This document shows, one piece after another, positions 20,886-33,059 of a stretch of DNA of 64,000 nt. Made by a program: the position numbers and the translations under genes. Location: assembly GCA_015680685.1 (NCBI GenBank), contig MNCI01002197.1:244634-308633 (forward strand), read 5' to 3'. Source of the stretch: Gnetum montanum (lineage: Eukaryota; Streptophyta; Gnetopsida; Gnetales; Gnetaceae). The notes beneath the pieces are model-generated. The model did not search any database. It was given only the letters and a program-made list of their open reading frames with translations, and had not been told where the DNA came from. How positions within the stretch are numbered: the stretch's first letter is position 1; every line of letters starts with the position of its first letter.

Positions 20886-21449
20886 GACATAATTATTATG
20901 GCTATATAATGGCTTTTATCAACATGAAAGTGAATTCCCTATGAATCAATTATGGATTTGATTAATTTGAAAAAGTAAAATATTTTCTTGGCCAAATAAT
21001 AGATATATCTTCATCATCATCACAAGATATGGATTAACTACATGAGTTCTTTTTCATCATTTGCCTCTATGAAAAACTAGATCTTTGTTTATTTGCAATT
21101 TCTTCAAATCAATAGGCATATCTAAGGAATGCCCTAGCATTTGCAAAATTGGAAAATGGATTTATCAATGAGATTTAGCAAGGTTTTATAGTTGTCTACC
21201 AACTTGATGTTGCCCTCCTTTTGTATAGATATATATCATCAATATATAGCTAAACTAGTTTTAAGTATAATTGGATAGGTTACTCTTCCATGATTTCTTA
21301 TTTTTAGTCTTTGCTAGTTTAAGGACATGGATATGTTAATAAACTATCAAAGAATATAATTTATCAAAAAAATATTATGATTTTGTTGTCAATGAAAATG
21401 TAGCTTTTGAACCAAGAGATATATTAATAGAATCAGACGAATACTTTGA

Positions 21450-22370
21450 TTATGTCATTAGTGGCTCAAAACTAGCTTGAGCACAAGTGAGAACGTCTTG
21501 GTTTCCCTTGTTTTCAGTGATGTTGACAATAAATACATTTACAACGATGCTTATGAGAAGAGGACCTATCCTTTTTGGGTGGTTTGAAGCTATAATTTTC
21601 TAGACATATGTCATAGAAAATAGAATGTTCTAATTTTTGTTTTATTTCTTCCATTTTCTTTTACACTTATAAATCTTGATAGATAGTAACATTCAAATGT
21701 TCTAGAAGTTGTTTAATTGCATTGAAGCTCATATCTTCTATTGTCTTGCCTGTTGAATCTAATTCATGTTTGTATTTTTCAGTAAATTCTAGAGGAAAAG
21801 ATCCTACTAGTCTTTCTTTCACAATCCTATCATGTGCTAACTTCCCTCTGTAATACCACTCTTCCATTTGTTTCATGTATGGATCAAAGTTCTTAATGTC
21901 CTTTAATGTTGCTACAAAGAACTTCTCTCTAAATTCATCATCATAATCCATTTAATACCAATAAATTCTCTAGTTATTAAACTAAGGAATTGTATTAGGG
22001 GTCCATCTAAAAGTTGATTTCTTATATTGATAGATATTTGATTCCACCATTTGTGTAAATTTCCTACAAAATTGAAGACAATTTTTCATAGCATGTTTTA
22101 ACATTTTTCTTTACAAAAATAACTTAATTTATGGTGCCATTGATTCTGTTAATTAATTTTTATCATTCTAAAGGGCTTGTACCATCCATGCAATACGTTA
22201 GGTCTTTTTCGCTCATTAGGTGGAAAGTTACTTGACGATAATCCTCAGGTGGAGCTATTAGTTGTTCTTCCTGTTCTTCCTCATGATCATGATCCATCAC
22301 TTGTGAGGATTCTTCATTGGCATTGATCAGTTTACCAAAGGTGATACGTCTTGCTTCCTGAAAGCATACC
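21450..22370 (-). pseudogene. Endogenous caulimovirid-like coat protein remnant
   Basis: Minus-strand coding traces in several frames. An acidic stretch (about 22370-22200, with HDHEEEQEEQ), a segment with HKWWNQI and TREFIGIKW (about 22080-21940), the open stretch 21667-21951 (EFREKFF, KQMEEWYYRGKL, KYKHEL) and a basic stretch with CKCIYC (about 21590-21520). The C-x-C-x2-C start of a zinc finger after a basic region, behind an acidic N-terminus, is the layout of caulimovirid coat proteins. Frames are broken by stops and at least two frameshifts. Endogenous caulimovirids are known from gymnosperm genomes. A retrotransposon gag is the main alternative. Confidence 0.42.
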
Positions 22371-23428
22371 TTACTCTATTTAATATAAGCTTTTGAAATT
22401 CAAAGATTGCTTATATGAGCTTCAATGGACAAGCAAAACGATGGAGGCATAAGTCATGCAATGAGGGTTGATGGACAAGCAAAAGTAAGATGTGTTGCTA
22501 TGCTATTTGAGGTGTTTTGAGACGACACTTCTATCACTATCCATGGCTTCATTTGACATGCTCCTAGTTACCACTTCCTATATACACAGATTATCACATT
22601 ATTGTTCATCTATTGCTTGTTTTATGTTACTCCATTTTCCCAAACATGAAATCTATTTGAACATTCGACTTAGCCTAATACAATGTTTCCTCTCAATGTA
22701 TTTCAATGAATATTATCTTGAGATCTTTGGATTTGGTCTTAGATCTGTCTTACTTTCTTTTTGACACCCAATGGAGGTAGAGGATTGGAAACAAAAAGGT
22801 TTTCACTATGTTCACATAGCTGAACTAGATATACATCTTCATCCTCATTTCAACAATTGTCTTCAAAATTCCTACTAGGTTACATTAGTCGATAGAAGAT
22901 TTAAAAGTTTCAAAGATGTGATTATTACATAGGCAAAAGGTTAGAGTGACATGCCTTAGTAGTAATATTACCTATTTTTACATTATCACTCAAAGATAGA
23001 AATTTATATAATGTTTTAATGTTAATAGTCCATATTCTTATTGGTATGATGTATGGAAGTATATATGCAATGATCGATACAAGTTATGTTCTAAGTTGTA
23101 CTCAACAACTAGTATCAAAACCTTGCTTCCCTTTGGATAACAATCTATCTCAATAGGATCCACTAACTTAGAATATGGTATGGAGATAAACACTAAGGAT
23201 CTCCTGATCCATATAGTCTACCCCTACATCAATGATACTTTAAAGAGTTCTACAACTCTATTTCATCAGGTATACCATTGAGTTCTGGTAAAAAATGCTA
23301 CAAGATTCACTGACAGTGATCCATTTGCAGTAGAAGATATCTCTAAACAAAGTCTCACTAACAATATACTACCCAAACCACCTTTTGCTCTCATCCCAAT
23401 CCAAATAAGTGGATAATTGGTCACCAAC
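22371..23428. other. AT-rich sequence, no gene recognised
   Basis: No family signature on either strand. If the coat protein call next door is right, this is where the viral region upstream of it would lie, but I cannot find a movement-protein motif I trust. It ends at the insertion site of the nested Athila-like cluster. Confidence 0.45.
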
Positions 23429-23433
23429 CCAAA
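23429..23433. repeat. Target site duplication of element E, left copy (CCAAA)
   Basis: CCAAA directly before the left LTR of E. The same CCAAA follows the far LTR at 54494-54498, 31 kb away. Confidence 0.75.
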
Positions 23434-24444
23434 TAATGAGTAGTGGGTACCCCCTATGCCCAACCATGCAAATCACAAGCATTCATGTGCAATTCGGTCA
23501 AATTCCACAGATGGAACTAGTGTGGTATCTAGATAGTTAAGTATTGATCGCAAGTCCCTGTCTTCTCACTAGTGGTAGTTTGGTCATGTATGGTAAATCC
23601 AAAGTGAGACATATGATTATTGATGTTGCATGGTCCTTAAACTAAATGAATGATAATGTAGAAATTAATTAATTAACATAACTAATAATAAGAAGATAAA
23701 TTCTAAGGTAGTCTAAAGGTTATGAGTGTTTATTCCCAACTTGCCATACACGTCCTGAACTCACATATCTACTACTAGGATTACCAAGTGTTATGCTGCT
23801 AGGCGAACTAACCAATAACGCTACTAGGATTACCAAGTGAATACATGTTTACGCTTGAAATTGGTCACACTCATTTCACCAATTGATTAATATGCATGAA
23901 AATGTAAATATTAACTAAGTACATCAAAAGTAAATTGCATTAAAAGCAAATCTATTCTAAGTCAAAGTGCTACAATGGACAGGAATCAATCTCGATCTTA
24001 TTGTCATTCATGGAATGTGTCCAAGTACAATGCCACTTGAATAAGATGCCATAAAATTAACTTAAATCGTTATGGGCACTCACTGACTACTTACTAGGAT
24101 TATGGAAAAAAATTTGCAAGAGTCTAGCTATAGTAGTCACCAAATGGTGCCAAAAACATGGTAGGTGCTCACATATTTAGAGGAAAATACAAGCATTGCA
24201 TTGACAGGAATGTGTTAATGCATTTAACTATGTTGGCAGGGATGCATTGATGGGAATGTGTTAACACATTTAGCTGCATTGGTGGGGAGGTGTTGACGAG
24301 AATGCATCGACAGGGTTGCATCAATGCATCTAAGATGTCTTGCCCATTAATGCATCAACTCATTTTCATCCACACATATGCATCAACGGGGATGCATTGA
24401 TGAGGATGCGTTGACAAAGTTGCTCAACATATCATGTCTCATCA
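23434..24444 (-). repeat. 3' LTR of element E
   Basis: Termini are TAATGAG and CTCATCA. 23610-24444 matches 53657-54493 closely. A TATA-like site (minus strand CTCTAAATATG) lies near 24173-24183. The U3 part (24195-24425) is an array of short repeats of the type GCATTGATG and GTTGACG with their complements. Directly outside, at 24445, comes the polypurine tract. Confidence 0.82.
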
Positions 24445-26764
24445 TACCCCCATGACTAAGTAAAAACTCGTCCTCAAGTTATATGTAAATGAACAAAGTT
24501 TCATTATAGAAATTGTGGGGTGACCAAGACTAGATTGGCTACCATTACAAAATTTTATTCGAGTGGATGTATTACAAAATGACAAAAAGATTGGATGGAC
24601 ATTAAAGTTTACAAAATTGTAGAGGTTGTCAAAAAATCTACCAAAGATGAATCTTCTTGTTTTCCCTTGTGGTGGCAATCTTTCCCACCTTGATTGTTAT
24701 GTTGATGCTTCTCTTTTTATACAGAACATTCTTGAAGGATAGACTAAAATTTCTTCTCATGGTCCCATGGATCCAACAAGCATATGATGTTTGAGCTTTA
24801 ATCCTTGTATGTTCTACTACTTGTCCATGGGCATATCCTTCTTTGTCCTTCTCTTGGCCTCTTTTCCTTGCCTTGTAAAAGACCTTCAATCTTAGGCTTT
24901 CCTTTAAGCATCACCAAAGGATCAACACTACTTTTGGTAAATTTTCCTTAATAATTAACCCTTTTCAGATCCATTAGCTTAAAATGTGAAAAAATGTTAG
25001 CATTTAAGCACAAGGTAATGGCAAAGTACTATTCCCAAGGCTATGAGGTAACTAAAATCATCAAGTTATTCACATTACTTTAATTATTATTACTATTAGT
25101 TACCATAATGTTAAAAAATGGAGAGTTAGAAAAATTTCAAAAATTAAATCCTTAAACCCCCCCATGATAAATGAGTTTAACTCTAAAAGTGCACAAGTTT
25201 TCGAACAATTAAAACTAAAGGTTTGGCTTACAAGATGACCAAGGAATATTGAATTTGAAGGATATTTTAATAGAAAAGTAGTAAAAATTAATCGAGATTG
25301 ATGAGAAGTAGTCCCAAAATCATGCATAAATTTAAAGTAACCATCAATGATGTTCTTGAAGATGTGAGGTTTGGTTCAAAGCCATGATCAACAAAAGTTA
25401 CACAAGTGGGTTCTTCCCAAAGCAGGCTCCTGCCATAATGCCTTGCATAACCACTTCTGTAAATGTCCGTGGGCACCTTAGAAGTTAAATGTAGATCATG
25501 TGCTTGTTCCAAAAAAACACATAATTGCCTTGTTTAGTATCGTACACTATACTATACAAAATCATTTGGCCCATAATTGCATGTAGTAGTGAGGTGAATA
25601 ATGGGATGAGAAGGGATTGTAGAGATTAGGATGTAAGGTACTTAACCGTGTCTGCAATATGTTCTTGTGTTAATTGTGATTAAAATAACTATCATACGTA
25701 TCCATCCAAGTTTCAAACCAAGTCCATACCATTAATAGTAGCCTCACATTGATGTGTTCCTTCCTACCTACCATCATGAGTCCAAAACAATCATAGAGAG
25801 TGAACATCACTCCAAAAAGAGAAGAAAGAAGAAGTAGGAAGGAAGGAAGGAAGGAAAGGCCTTAGCTAGAGGGATGCCTTTAAGCATGTGTAACATGTCT
25901 TTCCAGCCCCATAACTAGTACTTCTAGCCTATTATTATGTCTAAGGGATGTGCTTTGAATTCCCATTATTTTTTTTCTTTTCCTCTCTATTTTTCTCTCT
26001 CTTTTTTCTTTTCTTTTGTTTTCTTTCTCTCTTCTCTTTTTTTTTTTTTTTGGAAACCACACCATGCAAAGACATGCTTCTTGTTTATTGGTCAACGATG
26101 AGAGTGATGATATGTTCCTAGAGGAGTCATGAACCACAAGAAGGAAGTCAAGAAGAGAACCCACAAATCCCCTTATGGTCACACCCTTTTCTATTTCCAC
26201 TTGGTCTTTTTCCCTTTCCTCAAGGCACAATGATTAGTAGTTAATTTTTAGTTTTGTGTGAAAAGAACCATATTGCTTTCATGATAAAGACCTCTTATTT
26301 ATAGAACTAGAGGGATGAATGATATGGTCTCATTGCTTTACACAATTGTTTATCTAATCATCTTGATAGCATAAGACAAAAATCCAACACATGATGTTGA
26401 CTTCTGCCTCATGATTGACAACATTGTTATTAACAAAGACATAGTAGATAGTCATAAAACATAAAGGAAATGACTCAATAAATGAGAAAATTATAAAGAA
26501 AAGAAAAATAACAAGAAATGGAAAACATATTAAGAATTGGAAAATTTTTGAGGAAATAGGAAAATGATCCAAAATTGTAAAACAAAAAAAAAAAGCAAAA
26601 ATGCACTTATTAGTTCTTGATTCAAGATGAGGCATCTCCCCCACGACTAAGCTCATGAGTGAGCATTTGAAAAATGGACCACACATTCCCTTGATTATAC
26701 ATCATAAGTTTTCCATTTATCATCTTTATTGATTTAAGATTTCACTTGGTAGCACATTTAACAT
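24445..26764 (-). other. 3' region of element E (non-coding or decayed)
   Basis: It begins (in E's direction, right to left, at its far end) near an internal purine block at 26632-26645 (minus GTGGGGGAGATG) and ends at the polypurine tract 24445-24457 (minus AGTCATGGGGGTA). It shares blocks with the 3' regions of B, C, D and the fragment at 60600: a block reading SLLWEEPTC at about 25390-25430 and a block around CACACCATGCAAAGAC at 26070. A (GGAA)n run lies at 25838-25858 and a pyrimidine-rich run at 25970-26055. No intact ORF. Confidence 0.65.
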
Positions 26765-27479
26765 TGATGATAATCACGTTTCGATCATTTACAGACATAT
26801 CTTTAGCTAGACTAGAAGGTGTTTTTTTTTTTATGGGATCTAAAAATGTTTCCTTTTTTATTTTCTATTTTAGTTCTTGTGTCTCCTTGTTCAAACACTA
26901 ATGTACTTGAGCACAACAATGTAATGGGAATAAAAACAAACTCTTTCAACAATCCTTGCAACACTAAGAATAGATTGATGTTTTCTTTAATACACTTTAC
27001 TTTCATGCACTTTACTTTAATGCACATTAAGTAATTAATTTTTAGTTGTTAATGAACATAAGCACGACCACTTCAAGCATACGTGTAGCACTTGGTAACC
27101 TAGGAATGCTTAACGTTTGGTAGCCTAGTAGTGTTATACATGTTCAGGACGTGTCTAGGAAAGTGTTATGGGTACTTGTGTTAGGCTAGCTAGGTAGTGA
27201 ATGAATTCCATCTTAAATTACTCTACCTTTCATTCTTGTTGTAGGCGATTAAACTTATAAAGCATAAAATGATAAAAATCATGTACCTCAATTACACTTA
27301 AACAATATCTTTGAGCTTCACAAGTGTAGTTGGGAAGAGAATGAATGTTTTCAACACCCATTTGACTTCCTAGAAGAACTAGTGCACTAGAGAACTATAG
27401 GTTTACGGAATTCGATTGAATTGCATGAACGCCTTAGTGATTCGTATGGTTGGACATAGGGGTACCTCACCACTCATCA
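26765..27479 (+). repeat. 5' LTR of element A
   Basis: The right end, CTCATCA at 27473-27479 followed by the primer site, is secure. Inner blocks (ACTTGAGCACA, CACGACCACTTC, GTAGCACTTGGTAACC, GTTTGGTAG, TAGGGGTACCTC) match B and C LTRs. The left end at TGATGATAATCACG (26765) is a guess based on the family's TGATGA start and expected length. Confidence 0.65.
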
Positions 27480-27480
27480 T

Positions 27481-27497
27481 TGGCATCGTTGTCGAGG
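27481..27497 (+). promoter_or_regulatory. Primer binding site of element A (tRNA-Asp type)
   Basis: TGGCATCGTTGTCGAGG, a decayed form of TGGCGCCGTTGCCGGGG seen in B and C. That sequence is complementary to the 3' end of plant tRNA-Asp, a primer used by Athila and Tat elements. Confidence 0.75.
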
Positions 27498-27640
27498 ACC
27501 TTTTGGTTGTTTCGTGCACTATCTAGGATTTAGTGGAAATCATTCAAAATTGTTGGAATGAGCCTTAGAGTCATATCATATTTTACAATTACTACAATAA
27601 AAATTTAAAAGCACACTGCGTTTTTATCATCTAATTGAAA

Positions 27641-29635
27641 ATGTCTTCTTCTCACAAGAGTGCTTCTCTATCCAAGTCTAATGAAGCTCATTAGCCGGTG
27701 CCTCAGGAATATTGATTGGAATATGCTCATCTTGATGAGTATGTACCCAATTTCACCTTCATCATACATCAGGATGAATAGTTGTGATGGCATGACATGG
27801 AGGGCAACATTGTGTTACTGCCTGACCGATCTGTTCATGCAATGCTTGAACAAATGCTTATACGATAGGGTCTCCAGGAACTTCATGCTAATTAGGTTGT
27901 GCAAGATAGTGATGCCAGGGATTATCGTCCCACTGAGGCACAATGTCTACGGGATTGATAGCTAGAACAACGTCATGACTTTGCGAAGGGAAAAGGATTT
28001 AATGATTCCCCATTCCTACTATACCAAAAGGATAATGGTGAACCCTTCTCTGGGGATTTTCCATTCAGTGAAATTCCTCTCTTTGACTTCAGTGAAGGAG
28101 GTTAAATTCAGAACCTACAGTCCACAATTCACAATCCTGGTTCTAGTAAGAATGGATCCAATAACAAAGAAGGATCCAATGAGGCAAGCCAAGGCAGGAA
28201 TGTGGACAAGAAACAAGATCATGATTGTGGCCATGATCACCAAAGAGGTAGTAGCAGGCACTGTGATGGTGCTAGTCCTCCTTCTTCTTCACCTTTGTCA
28301 TCTTCTTCTTCTTCTTCTTCTTGCTCTAACCATGACTGCAAGAGGCAAGACCGTGATGAAGGTGCCCAAAATGACTAATGGGACCAAAATGATTGAAGGG
28401 ACCATCGGGCAAGGCAGATCAAGGGCACAAACATTCAAGAGAGGCCCATTGCCATGAATGAAGGGGTAGTAGAGGGCATCATAGGCACCATGATCATGGC
28501 CTCAATGAGCCTTTGCTTGTTACCCAAAGTATGCTTAATATCGTAGAGGTAGTACGAATTCCAACAAGGCATGTCAAGGATAGTTGGATCAAAAGGCTAG
28601 ACATGAACAATATTTCTCGATTCGAAGGAGGATATAACTCTGATCCACAAACCCATCTCCAAGCTTTTTAAGATGCATGTGCCTTGCAAAACATAGAGAA
28701 TGAGTGGTAAAAACTTAAGTTGATCCCACAGACACTCATTAAAGAAGCAGAAAACTAGTACTGGTTCTTAGAGTCAAAATTTATCAAATGATGGAGTACC
28801 ATGCTTGAATTATTCAATGACAAATATCAAACGTACTCCAGAGTGTCCAACTTGAGAAGGTAGATCCAAGGATGAAAACAAGGAATACATGAACCCTTGG
28901 ATGCCGCCATTGGTCGACATTTTTTCTTAATGCACAAATGTCCTGACCATGGTTATTCTTAATAGGATCAACTTTGCCACATTGTAGATGGGCTTCAATC
29001 AAAAATGAGGAGAACTCTTAGCATTTATGCCCAAGGGCGGCTGTCAAAATTAAGTGCTTGTCAAATACAAAGACTAATTGAGCAAGTAGATAAAGAGGAG
29101 GGTAAATTAAGAAAAAGAGAAAGTGCAGAAAAGTACAATTGTGATCCTTCCATTCGAGAGAGGGAGGTTTAATTTTGTGATAATGAGGAAGAATCCACAC
29201 CTAATGAGGTGGTGAATAGGAAAACCTTGGCACTCCAAAAATTTCAATCTAAAATTATGACCAAGGTTGATCAATTATGGGACTCCATGGATAGCAGATT
29301 TCAAGGTGTCCTTAAAATTGCTGAGGAGTCCAAAGGACAAGGTAGTTATCGTGAGCTCAGGAGGTGCAAGGAAGTTGAATGTGCCCATCAAAGAGGTAAG
29401 GGTAGAATTGTTGCAATAGAAGAAGTTGTAGAATGCAAATTAGATGATGATGGTGGATGTGACATCTGCCAATATGAACATCCTAAGGGATGTTGCCTCA
29501 TAGTATCACACTTACAAGAGTCTAGGATGTATGCTTTGAATCCACGACTAACATAAAGGCAAACATCCAAAAGATTACCTTATCCTCAAGGTCATTCTAG
29601 GCAGTTCTACCAAGAACAACTGTATTATCCAAGTG
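27641..29635 (+). pseudogene. Gag of element A, first part
   Basis: Starts MSSSHKSAS at 27641, parallel to MSSSSHKST of B and MSSSPHKST of C. Recognisable blocks: FTFIIHQDE and DMEGNIVLLPDR (27750-27830), a Ser-rich linker with a TTC microsatellite (28280-28325), LDMNNISRFEGGYN (28600-28635), a Gag core around 28800-29050 and 29209-29556 with LQKFQSKIMTKVDQLWDSMDSRF. It ends with a compact zinc knuckle CDICQYEHPKGCC at about 29458-29497. It stops at 29635 at the insertion point of B and resumes at 43451. Numerous stops and frame changes. Confidence 0.82.
29631..29635. repeat. Target site duplication of element B, left copy (AAGTG)
   Basis: AAGTG before B's 5' LTR; AAATG at 43446-43450 after its 3' LTR, one mismatch. 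Across B the host gag reads on (TATCCAAGTG then GAACTCCAC), as it does unbroken in B and C themselves. Confidence 0.8.
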
Positions 29636-30393
29636 TGATGAGCCGCGATCGTGTATGCGATATCGTGTCCTGCCTCATCTTCTATAATAAGAGGCGACGC
29701 CCTTAGTTTCAGATAGTTAGACTTAGACCCTTAGTCAAACTCTTGCAGTTTTACCATTCCAGAGTTAGAATAATTTCTGTGTGCCTGCAGTAGGAGTCAT
29801 AGAGTAAACGGATCTTTATTCGAGCAAAGTGTACTTGAGCACACATTTGTGTACGACAACAAAGACGAAATTTATGATAAACCTAGCAGCATACGGATTA
29901 AGCTAATTAGTAATTAATTCTTATTGAATGTGTTAATGCTTTTCTAGTTAATTAATATCTCTCTCAACCCTTGACACTCTTAGTTAAGTACACTCAGTAC
30001 GACCACTTCGAGCATGCGTGTAGCACTTGGTAACCCAGTAACGACTAGTGTTTGGTAATCCCAGCAGCGTATGGAAAGTGGGAATGGATACAGGTGTTAG
30101 GAACAATTAGAACTTAGTTAGTAAATAGTTAATGTAAGTTAGTCACTTAGTTCTCTTTACCTTCCCTTATTAGCATAAGACATTAAAAAGATAAAAGTTA
30201 TAAAAATCACATACCTCAAGCTTACTTAACCATACAACCGTGACAATACAAGTAAGTTTGGAAGGACAACGATCGATTAACCCTGAGTGTTCAATTAAGG
30301 CGCATAAGCACTTAGTCCTTGGAGTTTGACCGAATCGTGCATGAAACACTCGTATTCGTATGGTTGAGTGTAGGGGTACCTCGCCACTCATCA
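29636..30393 (+). repeat. 5' LTR of element B
   Basis: TGATGAG...CTCATCA termini. Matches 42645-43445, including CTGCCTCATCTTCTATA and CCCTTAG...GATAGTTAGACTTAGACCC. A TATA box (CTATAATAAG) is at 29682-29691, preceded by GCGATATCG motifs. Confidence 0.92.
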
Positions 30394-30394
30394 T

Positions 30395-30410
30395 TGGCGC
30401 CGTTGCCGGG
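30395..30410 (+). promoter_or_regulatory. Primer binding site of element B (tRNA-Asp type)
   Basis: TGGCGCCGTTGCCGGG two bases after the LTR, complementary to the 3' end of plant tRNA-Asp (established for Athila/Tat-type elements). Confidence 0.88.
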
Positions 30411-30537
30411 TACTTAGTTGTTTGTGCACTACGTAGAACATAGGAAATCATTCATATTGTTGGGACGCTAGAATGAACCCTCAGGGTTAATCAAGGAAAG
30501 ATAAGACAATGGTAAATCGCACATCGAACAAGACAAA

Positions 30538-32490
30538 ATGTCTTCTTCTTCGCATAAGAGCACTTCACTGCTTAGGACTAACACAAGAGACAGTCGACGA
30601 CATAATACATGTAACCAAGATCCGCCAGTTCCTCAACAATTTCATGTGGTATATACTCATCATGATGAGTATGTACTTGATTTCACCTTTATTCTCCACC
30701 AAGATGAACAACTATGTTGGAGAGACTTGGAGGGTAACATAGTGTTGCCTCCAGACCAATCAATCCCCAACATGCTCCTTCGTGCTCTCTCACGAATAGA
30801 CATGCCACTTTTTTACGTGGAATATGTTGCATGTGATCATGAAACAAGGGACTACCATCCCATAGAAGCACAACATCAAAGGGATTTGCGACAGGAGAGA
30901 TACCATACATCCTTGAAGGGTAAATGACCCCATAACGCTCCACATGTCTTGAGTGAAATTGAGGGTGGTGAACTTGCTTCAACAGGTTCTCCACAAAACA
31001 ATGTTCCTCCTCCTAATGATGTTTAGGAGGTGGTGTATCAGGACCTCCACTCCACGATTCATAACCCTGGTTCTAATACCCACGAACATGAAGTGTTCAA
31101 AGAAGAAACACAAACACACGATAAGGGTGGACGTTCTGATCGTGATCACGATCATGACCGAAACCACCGAAGAGAAGGTAGAAAACACCATCATGGCGAT
31201 GGTTCTCCTTCTTCTTCACCTTCATCGTCACATTCACCCTCTCCTTTAGTGTCTGGACACAATCATAAGGAAACCAACCGTGAGGATAAAGGAAAACAGA
31301 GTGAAAAAAATTGATGAGACAATTGAGAACGAGGATGAGGGCACTCTAAGGAATCAAGGCATAGAAGAAGGGAGAGTAGGAAACCGTGTAGACACCATAG
31401 ACGCTATGAACGAGATGACCACGAAGAACCCCTACTTGCAACTAGAAGCATGCTAGATATCACAGAGGCCGTAAGAGTTTCCACAAGGCACCAAAAGGAT
31501 AGTAGGATCAAGAGGTTAGACATGAACAACATCCCATGATTTGAAGGGGGATACAACATTGATCCTCAAAACCATTTACAAGCATTCCACGATGCATATG
31601 CCTTGCAGAACATAGAAAATGAATGGAAAAAAATGAAGTTGTTCCCAAGGATACTAGTGAAAGAAGTTGAAAGCTGATACTGGTCCTTAGAACCGGAATC
31701 CATTCGGAGGTGGAGTACAATGTTAGAACTATTTAATGATAAGTACCAAACGTACTCTGGAGTGTCTAACCTGCAAAAGAAAATCCAAGGATGGAAGCAA
31801 GGAAATCATGAACCCTTGGATGCTTCCATGGGCCGCTATTATGTACTATTACATTGTAGCCCTGGCCATGGTTATTCCCAGCAGGATCAACTACGCCATC
31901 TCGTGGATGGACTTAGGTATGAAACAAGAAGAACCCTTGGGATGTATGCCCAAGGAAGGTTATTGGAGCTGAGGTCTCATCAAATCCATAGATTGCTAGA
32001 GCAAGTAGCCAAAGAAGAAGGTGAGCTACGGAGGAGAGAAAGTGTGGAAGAGTATAACCGAGATCCTTCCCTCCGAAAAAGGGAAGTGAGATTCTATGAG
32101 GAGGAAGAAGAGTCACCACTTGAAGAGATGGTGAATAGGGAAACATTACCACTCCAAAAGTTAACAACCGAAGTATCAGCAAAGGTAGACCAAATGTGGG
32201 ACTCACTGGATAGTAGGTTTGAAACTATTCTTAAAATTGTAGAGGAGTCTAGGGAGCGAGGTAGTGACCATGACAAAAAGAAAAAGAGAGAAGTGGACAA
32301 TGCATGTAACAAGGGTAAGGGCAAAATGGCCATCACTAAAGAGGTTGTGGATTCAGACACGGACAATGACGGTGGATGTGAGATATGCCAATACGACCAT
32401 CCTAAGGGATGTTGCCTAGTAATCTCACATCTACAAGAGTTTGGAGTGTATACACTCAACCCACGATTTAATAAATGGCAAGTACCCTGA
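30538..32490 (+). pseudogene. Gag of element B
   Basis: From ATG 30538. First part to 30927 (HHDEYVLDFTFILHQDEQ, DLEGNIVLPPD, ending at a TGA where C has GGA). Then a His/Asp/Arg-rich and Ser-rich linker (31030-31314). Then the Gag core, best kept at 31720-32490: MLELFNDKYQTYSGV, LRHLVDGLRYETRRTLGMY, LLEQVAKEEGELRRRE, KVDQMWDSLDSRF and the knuckle CEICQYDHPKGCC near 32378-32416. Structural particle protein. A few point stops only, so B is better preserved than A. Confidence 0.88.
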
Positions 32491-33059
32491 CAGTTACCTT
32501 ATCCCCAAGGTAACCCACAACAGTTCCACCAACCTTCAACATATTATCCAAGTGGAACTCCACCACAACCCATTGAGCAACATCAATAGTGACAATACCC
32601 ATAGTCATGGGGAATGCCACCACCAAGGCAACAATACCCCTATCGATAACCAAACCCATATGGCTACTACGTGTAGCATCCGATCTCTCCTCTTGACTCT
32701 GTTAGTCACGTTACACCACAACATCACTACCAAGCTCATGAGTATTTTAGAAGTCCTTCTCTTAGGGGAGATAACCCACAAACATACCATCCTTCGAATC
32801 CATCTGTAACTCTCACACTGATAACTCCATTACCACTCGCTCTAGTAATGAAAGGGGAACTCCCTACTCAACCGCAGCAACAAAATGCCACAAGGGCTAT
32901 AACTACTCAACCTGCTGTTGGTTTTGACAACCGTATGAAGAGAAGACCTTTCTTTAGAACCAACAGTCCAACTAAGCCCTTACATCCATAAGCAATTGAA
33001 CCTCTAAACGCCTCCTCATCAAATAAGGCTTCAGAGCTCCCTTCAAATCAAACACTGAG
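32491..33059 (+). pseudogene. Gag-protease linker of element B
   Basis: Gln/Pro-rich linker, decayed: coding traces such as QLPYPQGNPQQFHQP just after 32490 and RPFFRTNSPTKP near 32945-32980, broken by many stops. The matching part of C (38577-39140) is better kept and reads as a Pro/Gln/Asn-rich spacer. No catalytic motif. Confidence 0.7.

Larger units (their letters stand above)
17217..21450. other. AT-rich sequence without recognisable genes
   Basis: More than 4 kb of AT-rich DNA. I find no open frame with a family signature on either strand. It holds two SINE-like pieces, a short set of direct repeats and two local duplications, listed separately. It could include introns or UTRs of an unrecognised gene, but nothing in the sequence shows this. 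Confidence 0.5.

Noticed and set aside
21230-21260. Minus strand reads YIDDIYLY, like an RT catalytic box, 300 bp downstream of the coat-protein-like remnant
   Set aside because: The stretch is almost pure AT (TATATTGATGATATATAT), no other RT motif lies near it, and the distance to the coat-like sequence is too short for protease plus RT. Most likely chance.
28280-28325. TTC repeats as an independent microsatellite locus
   Set aside because: They fall in the Ser-rich linker of A's gag, where B and C have similar Ser codons. Expansion of coding repeats is the simpler reading.
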